Source of the DNA: Hoeflea ulvae
Lineage (GTDB): Bacteria > Pseudomonadota > Alphaproteobacteria > Rhizobiales > Rhizobiaceae
Reading direction: 5' to 3'
Assembly: GCF_026619435.1 (NCBI RefSeq)
Contig: NZ_JAOVZQ010000001.1
Coordinates: 1,309,501-1,373,500 of the forward strand
Length of the DNA: 64,000 nucleotides
In this document: piece by piece, positions 35,667-48,100 of the stretch
Numbering within the stretch: position 1 is the first letter of the stretch
How the letters are laid out: each line of letters starts with the position of its first letter
Notes under the pieces: model-generated
Databases searched by the model: none
Told to the model about the DNA's origin: nothing
Seen by the model: the letters and a program-made list of their open reading frames with translations, nothing else
Program-made: the position numbers and the translations under genes

Positions 35667-36121
35667 GCTTGTCTGTATTGGCACAATGTGCATGCGCAGA
35701 TCATGCGGCCGCGCGGAGCCAATTCCGGGATGTTGCGAATTCTTTTTGTTTCACAGCCGCTTGTCGGCAAGTAGAGATGAAAATTCCGGCCGAATCAGAA
35801 GTATAAATGAATATCAGGATTCACGAGGATTCCCGCTTTTTTGTGAGGGTCTTTCTGTTTCAGTGGTGTTCAGTGAAGATGCGTCACCATCAAGAATCTC
35901 GTTGATTCCATTGAAAATAGTCGTCACGAAAGCAAGAATCTTGTCGCTAGTAAGAAATTATATACATGAAAGATGTTGCTGTATGGTGACAGATACAGGG
36001 TTCTATTTGGTATGAGTTGGGATTCCTTCTTGAATTCAACCCAGAGGTATGGTCAATGAAAACAAGGATAATGCTCTTTTAATACATCCTTTGAGCGCAT
36101 CGCTGCTCTGAAGGGGGGAAT
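35667..36121. other. AT-rich leader before the giant adhesin gene
   Basis: About 455 bp without a credible gene, markedly poorer in GC than the rest of the window. It must hold the promoter and 5' leader of the giant gene that starts at 36122; an AAGGGGGGAA ribosome-site-like run ends 1 bp before that TTG. Several TATA-like patches (for example near 35805 and 35955) occur but none has a convincing -35 partner. Short open frames here show no conserved pattern. Confidence 0.6.
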
Positions 36122-39100
36122 TTGTTTCACTTTCGAAACAGGCTCGCATGTTCTTCGTGTCTGACGGCAACCCTTGCCACCATGTCGGCGGGGCTGGTGT
36201 CTTCAGCTGATGCCAGGGACCTTTGGAAAAATCTCCGCGACACCGGCGATACGGCGAAGAAGCCCACGGCGGCGCGGACATCCACGCCGGTCAAGGCGTC
36301 AAGGCTCGAGACCGCTGAGGCCACCTACGGTGTCTCCCAGCAGGACATGGATGACAATCTCGGGGTGTTGCTCGACAGGTCCTACGGCGCTTCAACCGGC
36401 ACCGCCCGGGATTTTGTGCCCGGAATAGACGGTCTGGCCGGCGGCAAGAAATGGCGTCCCTATGTCGAGTTCACCGCCGCCCCCGGCAGCCGCACCATGG
36501 GGCAGATCAATCTGTTCGCGCCCTTGCTGCAGGCCCGGGATTCGCTGCTGTTTACCGATTTGCGCGCCTCCGCCTGGACCGATAATGTCCAGGAGGGCAA
36601 TTTCGGCGTCGGCTACCGGCAGATCGTGCCCGGCGGATTCTTCGGAACCGACGCCATCTTCGGTATTTACGGCTTCGTTGATGCCCGCCATTCCGCCTAT
36701 GACAACATGTTCTACCAGGGCACCCTTGGCGCCGAACTGATCACCGAGCACCTGGAATTCCGCGCCAACGGCTATTTGCCGTCCGGAAAACAATATGTGG
36801 TCGGCGTGACAGGTGTCGGAGTTGCGCTGGACGGCTCCAACATCGTCAATGTCGGCACCGATCTTATTGAACGGGCATTGCCCGGATTTGATGTCGAAGC
36901 CGGCGTCAAGATCGACTTTTCCGACGCGGCTATACGGCTCAACGCCGGCTATTTCCGCTTTGAACGTGGCGACACGCTGGTGGAGGGCCCGCGCTTCCGG
37001 GCCGAGGTGGAGATTGAAGATCCCTTCGGCTTCGACGGCGCCAAGCTGACCCTCGGCGGCGAGATCCGCGACGACAAGGTGCGAGGCACCGAAGCCAGCG
37101 GGATCGTCCGTTTGCGGATGCCGATCGGCGGCGTCAGCAGATCGGTCGAGGCCGAGCGCCGGCTTACCGGTCTGGACCGGCTGATGACCCGCCGGGTGTA
37201 CCGTGACGATGATATCGTCTCGCCGGTGGTCAAGGGCGCGGCGACCGTGACGCTGGCGCCGGTGACGGATGCAACAAGCGGCGAAACCCTCCAGGCGTTC
37301 TTCGTCGCCAACACAGCGCAAGGCACGGCTGACTGCACCAGCGTCGCCAATGCCTGCGAATTCGTTACCGCCCAGGGTCTGGCTGGCGCCGGCGACACGT
37401 TCATGCCGGTGGATGTCGCCGGCGCGATTGGCTCTGTCTTCACCCTCAACAGCGACCGGCAGCAGGTGATTGGCGCCGGTGACAGCGGCAGCGCCACGGT
37501 GATCCTGCCCGATTCCGCCAGCAGTGTCCTGATCGTCACCAGTCTTGGCGGGCGGCCGATCGTCAGCGGCATCAATATCGGTCATTTCGCCGATACCGGG
37601 ATCGCCGGCCTGACCACCAATTCCGCCACCGGCATCACCGGCAGCGGCTTTGCCGGTTCGGTGACGATCAGTGATGTCAGATCGATCGATGGCGGTCTGA
37701 ATTTTTCCGGCTCCGCCGCCGCGATCTCGGTCAGCGATGCTGTGTTCAACAATGGCGCCAATCCCGGCATCGTGCTGACCGGCCTGACAGGCAGCGCCAA
37801 CTTCACCGATGTGGACGTGATCAGCGCCGGCGGGACCAGCCTGAGCATCGATGGCGGGTCGCTCGACGTCACCTTAGACAGCGATTCAACGCTGACCCAA
37901 TCGGGCGCGGGCTCAACCGTGGAGGTGCTCAACAGTCATTCCGGCACACTGACCTCCGACGCGACCATCAGCGCCAGCAACGGCTCCGGTCTGCAATTCA
38001 ACAATGCGGACGGCAGTTACAATTTCAACGGTCCGTCAAATCTTGGTGGCGGCGACGCCGGGATCGATATCCTCGGCGGCTCGGCTGGCACATTCAGCTT
38101 CGGCGCCGGCACCGCGATCCTGTTGCCGACCGGCATGGCCTTCAATGTCACCGGCAGCACCGCAACGGTGACCTATAACGGCGCGATCACCCAGACCAAT
38201 GCCGCCAATGCGATTTCGGTCACTGCCAATACCGGCGGCTCGGTGACATTCGGCGGCCTGGTCACAGCGAATACAGGCACCGCGACTGCCATCAATCTGG
38301 CCGGCAATGCGGGTGCTGCCGTGGCCTTCTCCGGCGGTCTCGACATCGACACCACCACCGGCACCGGTTTCTCGGCAACCGGCGGCGGCAGCGTGTCCGT
38401 GGCCGCAAGCGCCGGCGATGAAAGCATCACCTCGGCGGCCGGACAGGCGCTCAATCTCAACGGCGTCAGCATCGGTACCGGCGGGATAACCTTCGACAGC
38501 ATCGTGTCGACCGGCAGCGGTTCGACCGGCATCGGAATTGATGGCGTCAGCGGCGGCGCGTTCAACGTATCTGGCGCGACCTCGGTTTCCGGCTCGACCG
38601 GCAATGCCATCCAGCTCACCGGCAATGCCGCTGCGTTGAATTTCAACGGCGCAACCACCATCACCATGACCAGCGCCGCCGTTGGCGTTGATTTTTCCGG
38701 CACCACCAGCGGCGCGGTCAGTTTCGCCGATCTCGACATCGCGCTGCAAAGCGCCAATGCCACCGGTTTGGACCTGTCCGGTGCGGTGCTCAACGCCAAT
38801 GTAACGGCGACTGATTTCGATCTGACGTCGACCAGCACTGCGGGCACCACCGGCGTCAATCTGTCGGGCGCCACCGGCACCGGCACGGTGCAGTTGGGCG
38901 ATACCGATGTTGGCGGCGGGAGCGCCAGCATCGCCGGCGTGAATGTGGGCGTGCAGTTCAGTGCCACATCCGATGCCACATTCATATTCGGCGACGGCGA
39001 GAACACGACCGACAAGCTCAGCTCGATCTCGGCCACCACGGCCATTGCCGGCGGTTCGACCGTGACGCTCGGGTCCTATGATTTCGATGATGTGAACTTC

Positions 39101-42100
39101 ACCGGTGTGCTCGATTTCGCCGCAGCGGGGAACCCCATCGTTTTCGTCGCCGCCACCGCCACCGGCGACGGCAGCGGCTCCAGCGTCGACAACCGCGCCA
39201 ATGTCACCACCGCCGACGCGATCACCACGGCCGGCACCACATTTGTCCTGATCAATGACGGCGCCGCCATCGACGACGCCGACGGCTTCACGCTGGTCGA
39301 CGGCCAGACCATGGCCTCCTTCGGCAATGGCCGCAGCTTTGCCACCAGCGGCCTGGTCATTCCCGCCAATTTCTCGGGCGTTCCCGGCGCGAGCGCAACC
39401 GTCACTGATCCGACCGGCAATGGTGCTGCGATCCTGACACGCACCGGCGGCGCCGGCGAGACGCTGATCGTCTCGGGCACGGTCAATCTGCAGGACTTCA
39501 TCCTGTCCAACGCGGCTGCCGGCGCCGGTCTTTCCGCCACCGGCGCGACCTCGATCACCTCGACCGGACTGACCGTGCAGAATGTTGCCGGCCAGGGCAT
39601 TGATCTCAATTCGCTCACCGGCGCGGCCTCCACCTTCAGCAACACGGTGGTGTCGACCACCACCGGCAACGCCATCGATATCGTCAACTCGACGGTCAGC
39701 TTCATCGGCGGTCTCGACATCGACACCACCACCGGCACGGGTTTCTCGGCAACCGGCGGCGGCAGCGTGTCCGTGGCCGCAAGCGCCGGCGATGAAAGCA
39801 TCACCTCGACGGCCGGGCAGGCGCTCAATCTCAACGGCGTCAGCATCGGTGCCGGCGGTGTCACATTCGACAGCATCTCATCGACTGGCAGTGCCACCAC
39901 CGGCATCGGAATTGATGGCGTCAGCGGCGGCGCGTTCAACGTGTCTGGCGCGACCTCGGTTTCCGGCTCGACCGGCAATGCCATCCAGCTCACCGGCAAT
40001 GCCGCTGCGTTGAATTTCGACGGCGCAACCACCATCACCATGACCAGCGCCGCCGTTGGCGTTGATTTTTCCGGCACCACCAGCGGCGCGGTCAGTTTCG
40101 CCGATCTCGACATCGCACTGCAAAGTGCCAATGCCACCGGTTTGGACCTGTCCGGTGCGGTGATCAACGCCAATGTAACGGCGACGGATTTCGATCTGGC
40201 GTCGACCAGCACTGCGGGCACCACCGGCGTCAATCTGTCGGGCGCCACCGGAACCGGCACGGTGCAGTTGGGTGATACCAATCTTGGCGGCGGGAGCGCC
40301 AGCATCGCCGGCGTGAATGTAGGCGTGCAGTTCAGTGCCACATCCGATGCCACATTCATATTCGGCGACGGCGAGGGCACGACCGACAAGCTCAGCTCGA
40401 TCTCGGCCACCACGGCCATTGCCGGCGGTTCGACCGTGACGCTTGGGTCCTATGATTTCGATGATGTGAACTTCACCGGTGTGCTCGATTTCGCGCCGTC
40501 TGCCAGCCCGGTCTTCGTGGCGGCAACCGCCACCGGAGACGGCACGGGGCGTGATGTCGACAACCGCGCCACTGTTGCCACCGCCGATGCGATCGTGGCC
40601 ACCGGTATCACCTTCGTGCTGATCAATGACGGCGCTGCCATTGACGACGTTGATGGTTTCACATTGACCAATGGCCAGACCATGGCGTCGTTCGGCAATG
40701 GCCGGACCTTCACCAGCAGCGGCCTGGTTATTCCGACCAATTTTTCCGGGGTTCCGACCGGTGCAGGCGTAACAATCACCGATCCGACCGGCAATGGTGC
40801 TGCGATCCTGACCCGCACCGGCGGCGCCGGCGAGACGCTTATCGTCTCGGGTACGGTCAATCTGCAGGACTTCATCCTGTCAAACGCGGCTGCCGGGTCC
40901 GGTCTTTCCGCCACCGGCGCAACCTCGATCACCTCGACCGGACTGACCGTGCAGAATGTCGCAGGCCAGGGCATTGATCTCAATTCGCTCACAGGCGCGG
41001 CCTCCACCTTCAGCAACACGGTGGTGTCGACCACCACGGGCAACGCCATCGATATCGTCAACTCGACGGTCAGCTTCACCGGCGGGCTCGACATCGACAC
41101 CACCACCGGCACCGGTTTTTCAGCAACCGGCGGCGGGACGATCAGTGTGGCCGCGACAAGCGGCACGGAAACGATCACCACCGTCACCGGCCAGATCCTG
41201 AATTTGTCGAACGTCTCGATCGGAGCGGGCGGCGTCAGCTTCGACAGCCTGACTGCCACAGGAACAATCGCCAACACCGCCATCCTGTTGAGCAATGTCG
41301 ACGGCACCGGCAACACCTTTTCAGGCGGCGCGGTCTCCATCGCCGGCACGTCGGGCGCGTTGAGTTACGGCATCGAGATCTCCGGCGGTTCGGACGCCAC
41401 TTTCACCTTTGCTTCGGCCACGATCGAAGACACTTCCTCAAATGCCATACACCTCGATGGCACCAATGGACCGGTGACGTTTGATACGGTGGATATCGAT
41501 GGCGTGTCCGGTCGCGGGATAAATATCCAGGATGCGACCCGGAATATTACGATCGGTGGCGGAACGATCGGAGCCACCACATCGGTCAGTGGTTTCTCTG
41601 TCCGGATTGAAAATCAAGCGGCGAGCAGCACTGTTTCGCTGACCAATCTCGATATTTCAAGCTCCAATTCCGATAATCTTAATATTTTCAATGCTGCCGG
41701 GACAGTTGTGGTGACGGGCGGTACGTTCACCCACACCAATGGCAGTGATGTTGTCGATATTTCCGGCGGTTCGGCAACGATCACGATCGGCGCCAATCTT
41801 GTCAATACCGGCGTCGGCAGCGCAGTCGAGATTGACGCCACGTCCGGCGCGATCAGTTTCACCGGAACGGTTACCAACAGCGGTGGCGGCTATTTGCTCG
41901 ATATTGGTAACCCCGGCGCGATAACCGGCGGCACGATCAGTTTCAGCGGAGACATGGGTGATACCGGGTCTCAAGCCATACGGATCCAGAATATCAATGC
42001 TGGTGCGGCTTTGACCGTCAGCGGCGCCACGACGCTCACCACGCCCACAGGCACCGGCATTTCGCTCACCAACAATGCCGGAACGGTCACTTTCGCCGAC

Positions 42101-45100
42101 GTGACGATCAGCAACCCCGGCGGCAATGGCATCGACATCACCGGCACCAATGGAGCCATCAGTTTCGGCGATGTCGATATCACCGGTCTGGGCGGCAATG
42201 TCGGCCTCGACCTCAATGGCGCGACGCTGGCCGGCGCCTTGAATTTCAATTCGCTCGATGTCACCGGTACCGGCGCAGCAGGCTCCATCGGTATCGACCT
42301 GCGCGGATTGACCGGCGGCCAGATTGTCAATATCGGCGCACAGGCGAACCCGGCGGTGGGGCCGTCGAGCACCATTTCCGTTGTCGGGACCGGCGTGTTC
42401 TTTGACGCCGCCTCGAATGCGAATTTCACCTTCGGTGATGGCGAAGCCACGGACGACAAGCTGAGCTCGATTTCGGCCACCGCAGCAATTGACGGCGGCT
42501 CGGCTGTGACGCTCGGTTCCTATGATTTCGACGATGTGAACTTCACCGGCACATTTGATTTCGCCACCAGCGGGGCGAACCTGGTGTTCGTGGCGGCCAA
42601 TGCCACCGGTGACGGATCCGGCTCAAGCGTGAGCAATCGCGCCACTGTTGCCACCGCCGATGCGATGGGCACGTCCGGTCTCGTCTTCGTGCTGATCAAT
42701 GACGGCAATGAGATCAATGATAGCGATGGCTTTACGCTGGTCGACGGCCAGACCATGGCCTCCTTCGGCAATGGCCGCACTTTCACCAGCAGCGGACTGG
42801 TCATTCCCGCCAATTTCTCGGGCATTCCAGGCGGAGGCGCAACCGTCACCGACCCGACCGGCAATGGTGCTGCGATCCTCACCCGCACCGGCGGTGCCGG
42901 CGACACCTTGATCGTCTCGGGCACGGTCAATCTGCAGGACTTTATCCTGTCGAACGCTGCTGCCGGGGCTGGCCTTTCCGCCACCGGCGCAACCTCGATC
43001 ACCTCGACCGGCCTGACGGTTCAGAATGTGGCCGGCCAGGGCATTGATCTCAATACGCTCACCGGTGCGGCCTCGACCTTCAGCAACACCACCGTTTCGA
43101 GCACCACCGGAAACGCCATCGACATCGTCAATTCGACGGTCAGTTTCACCGGCGGCCTCGATATCAGCACAACCAACGGCATCGGCTTCAACGCCACCGG
43201 TGGAGGCACGATCTCGGTCGCCGCGTCGGCGGGCATCGAGCAGATTGTTGCCACCGGCACCGGCACGGCGATCAATCTTGATGGCATTACCGTGGCAGCC
43301 GGCGGCATCAATTTCGATCAGGTGACGACGGCCGCGACGGCTACAGCCAATGGTGTCGATATCAATGACGCCGCAGGCGGCACGATTACGCTGAGCAATG
43401 TCACTCTGGCAGGTACTGTTGCGACCGCGGGACTCGATATTTCCGGCAATGCCCGCACCTCCAACGTGGTGGTCACAGGCGGCACGATCGCCAATGGTGT
43501 GGCCATCTCGGGCAGTGGCAGCGGCACCGTGACGATTGGCGCCAGTATTGCCAAGTCTGCCGGCTATGCGGTCCAGATCGCCAGCCGCGACGCCGGCGCC
43601 GGTCAGGTTGATTTCAACGGCACGGTGACGAGTTCCACCGGTGCGGTCTCGATCCAGTCCAACACCGCAGGCACCGTCAATTTCAATGCAGCCGTAACCG
43701 GCACCGGGGGAAACACCGCCGGCGCCATCAATATCGGCACCACCACCGGCGGCACCGTGACATTCGCGGGCCTCGTTGACCTTGACGTAACCGGCGCCGG
43801 CACCGGTGTCGCAATCGCCAACACCAATGCCGGCGGCACCTTCAATTTCACCGGTGGCCTGGATATCACATCCGTGAACGGCATAGCGCTTGAAGTCCTC
43901 AGCGGTACCCTGGCCATCTCCAATGCCGGCACCGAGGCGATTTCGGTCACCGGGACGGCTGCCAACGCGGTCAATCTGAACGGCGTGACCCTTGCCGCAG
44001 GTGGCGTGCATTTCGACACCATCTCCAGCACCGGCGCACTGACCGGGGAGGGCCTGCGTTTCATCAATGTTTCCGGCGGTGCCTTTACCGTCAGCGACGG
44101 CAATGCCGGCACGTCGAACGATGTGCGCGTCGCGGATTTTTCCAACAATGGCGGCATCTATATCCAGGGATCTTCGCCGGATTTCACCTTCTCCAGCGTC
44201 GATATCGATCAGGCGTCGGGTGCAAGCGGCCACGGCGTATCACTCAGCGACAATACCGGCACGATCCAGCTCCTGGGCGGCACCATCGACGGCGCCTTTG
44301 CCGATGGCGTGACCATCTCCAACTCCGCCAATGTGACGCTGGACGGCATCAGCTTCGGCGGAACGGATGCGCTCGGCGATGATGCCGTGGCTATCTCCCA
44401 CTCCAGCGCGGTTTTCGGCAGCACGATCGTGCTGAGCAACCTGACTGTCGCCGCGAGCACCAATATCGGCGATCGCGGGATTGATGTGGGCGCATCCGGT
44501 GCCGGCCAGACACTGAACCTGACCCTGCTTGATAACGACATCCACGCGGCGAACGAGGCCGTGTTTGCAGCGACTTCGGGGACCGGCTTGCTGGTGCTTG
44601 ATCTCGGTTCGGCCGGCAGCAACAGCTTTGAACGCGCCACGACGGGCAATACGGTTTCGGTGACAGGCAATGCGCTCAATTCGGCCAACGTAACCGGTCT
44701 TGGCGGTCTCACCGTCATCGGCAACGGTACCGGTGGCGGCGTGCTGTTTGATGAAGTCACCTTCGATGCCGACACCGGCACGGCCGGTATCCAGACCGTG
44801 ACAGCGACCGGCACGGTTCAGATCGGCCAGAGCGCCGGCGCGCGCGTCAACGGCAAGGGTCTGTCCTTCATCGACCCGACCGGCGATCTCGGCTTGATCA
44901 CGCTCACCATCTTCAACGATGGCGGCACCGGGCTCGAGGTCAACACCAAGGGTGCGGGCACGACGTTCAACCTGAGCAATAGCGGCGGCAGCGTTGACAC
45001 CACCAACGGCACGGCCCTGTTCCTCGATCCGCTGACCATGAACCTGGCCTTCAGCACGGTAACTGCCGCAGGCGGCGCCAATGGCGTCTTCATCGATGAA

Positions 45101-48100
45101 GGGGATGCAGCCGGCGGCGCCGGCGCCAATGCGCTTACGATCAACACGCTCAATGTTACGGGTACCACCGGCGCGGCGCTGCGGATCAACGAATCGACCG
45201 GAGCGTTCACCTTCGGCACGACCACGATCGACAATACCACCGGTGGCGGCGTTGATCTGGATCTCGGCGGTGGCGACGCGACCGTTGTCAGTTTCATCAA
45301 CGGCCTTGAGATCAACACCACAACGGGAACCGGATTCGACGCCAACGGCACCGCCGGCACGGCCCTGACCGTCACTATTACCGATTCGGGCACCGAAACC
45401 ATCACGGCCACTGCGGGCCAGGCGCTCACCCTCAATGGGGTTGTGATTGGCACCGCTGGCGCGAATTTTGACAGCCTCTCGTCAACCGGCAGCGGTGCGG
45501 CGGGTATCGACCTCGATGGTCTGACCGGCGGGGCCTTCACAGTAACGGGGACGACAACGGTTTCGGGTGCCACCGGCGCTGCCATTCAGCTCACCGGCAA
45601 TTCCGCATCCATCAACTTCAGTGGCGCCACAAGCATCACGATGGCCAATGCACCGGTCGGTGTCGATTTCGCCGGCACAAATGGCCCGGTCAGTTTCGGC
45701 GCAACCACGATCACCGGCGTTGGTGATGCCGCCAGCCAGAAGGGCATTGATTTCAACGGCGCGACGCTTGGCGGAGCTGTGAATTTCGCCTCTGTCGCCA
45801 TCAGCGGGCCGGACACGGCCACCACCTCCATCGGTGTTGACCTGACCGGTGTGCTGGGCGACCAGGTGGTCAATCTGGGGTCGGGGGCCGGAGCGACAAG
45901 CTCGATCACGGATCTGCACCGCGGCGTGGTGATCGACACCACGGCAGCCGTCCAGTTCACCTTTGGCGACGGCGAGAGCGCCAGTGACACAGGCTCCAGC
46001 ATCAACGTCAATGGCCAGAGCGGCGCGTTCACGGTCGACGCCGGCGGCGGCACGCTCGGCGCGTCCGGTTATGATTTTGACGATGTGAGCTTCGGCGCCG
46101 GCGACGAGGCCAATTTCCCGACGACACCTGGCAGTGCGATCTTCATCAGCGAAACCGGTGGCGCGATCAGCGCAGGAACCCATAATCTCAGCGTGGCGCT
46201 GAATACGATCACGGTGGCCGCAGCGGAAGCATTGGGCGACAGCGACCAGACCTTCGTGTTTGTTGCCCATACCGGCGCGGGCACCATCGATCTGACCGGT
46301 GGCGGCACGGATGGCTTCACGCTCAAGGCCGGCCAGTCGCTCAATGGCTTTGACGATGGCAACTCGATTGCCTTCGGAACCACCAAGCCGGCAAATATTT
46401 CGGGCGACTTCGGCGTGCTGGGCGGAAACGTGACGCAGAATTCGGTGACCGCCAGCAACTCGAACGGAGCTGCGACATCGATTGTGACCACAGCCGGCGG
46501 GTCGACCATCCAGAACACCGTGTTCGACGCCTCGGGTCTTGGCGCAGGCGATGCGGTGATCCGGGTTGACGGCATTGCCGCGGCAAACACGGTCACCATC
46601 AACAATGTCGAGATCAGCAATGTGGGAACCGGCGCAACCGCCGTTGTTCTCAACAACAATGCCTCCGGCGTTGCGCTGACCGATGTCGATCTTTTCGGCA
46701 CCAATGCGGGCACGGCGCTCGAGATCGATGCCGGAACGGCTTCCACTGCCGCCATCACCGTCGACGCCGCCTCGAGTCTGAGCGGCACCACCGGCACCGT
46801 GGTCAGCATTGGCGCCGGTGCGCGTGACGTGACCATAAGCACGGCGATTTCCACCACCGGCAGCGTGGGCAAGGTGATCGACATCGATGGCCAGACCGGC
46901 GGCACAATCGGCTTTGCAGCGATCACCTCCGCGACGTCGACCGCCGACAATGTGATTGAAACCACGGCTCAGACCGGCGGTGCGCTGACCTTCGGCGATG
47001 TGTCCATCACCGGTTTCGGCAACAATGCGGCCGACACGGCGATCGAGCTTGCCGGCACCGGCGGGTCAGTCAGCTTCGCCGATCTCGACATCACCACCAC
47101 CAATGGCGGCGGTTTCTTCGCCAGCGGCGCGGGTCTGTCTGTTGCCGCGACCTCCGGCGATTTCAATATCGCCGGCGCCGAAGCCCTGTCCATGAATGGC
47201 GTCACCGCCAACAATTTCCAGCTCACTTCGATCACCGCAAATGGCGCAGGCACCGCCGCGGAAGCGCTGAAATTTGATAATCTCGGGTCGAGCTCCACCT
47301 TCACGGTCACCGGCGCCACGACGCTCGACAATTACACCGGCGCAGGCATCGAGGTCAGCAGCCAGAGCGAAGACGACGCGACATTCAATTTTGCAGCCAC
47401 CAACATCAACACCACCGCGGGGCAGGTTTCATCCACGGGTGATGGCGTCTCGCTGCTGACCATCGGTGGTGCGAATTTCGATTTCAATATGGGCGCGCTG
47501 ACCATCGGCAATGCCACCGAAAACATGGATGAGGGTTTTAATGTCACAAACATCACCGGAGCGGGCTCTGCGGTCGATATCGCCAGCCTGACAGCCACCC
47601 GCCAATCCTACGCGTTCTACGTCACCAATTTTGATGTTGCTGGTGCGAGCATCACCGTTGCCGGTACCACCGACATCACGAATGCCCGGACTGGCGCTGT
47701 TTCGATCCTCAATTCTGATGGCAATGTCACATTTGGTGGTCAGACAACAATCACCAACAATGTCGGCTTTGACGGCCAGGGTGTTGATCTGGGCCTTGGT
47801 GCAGGCGGCGCCAATACCGGAACCTACAGTTTTGCCGGCCTTGATGTCACGGTGAATGGCGCAGGCGTATACGGCCTGCGCGCCCAGACCACCGGCACGC
47901 TGAACATTGCCGGCGCCACCAACGACATCATTTCCAACAATGGCACGGCGATACTGATCAACCCGACCGTGACCAACATCACATTGCAGAATGTGACCTC
48001 AAGCAATTCCGGCACGAACGGCGTTGATCTCGAGCTTGCGACGGGATCGACCTTCACGGTGACCGGCATCACCACGATCACCAGCTCCACGGGGACCGGC

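Noticed and set aside
38333..41080. CRISPR or satellite array suggested by the long direct repeats
   Set aside because: The units are 1374 bp, directly adjacent, in frame and coding, with no spacer structure.
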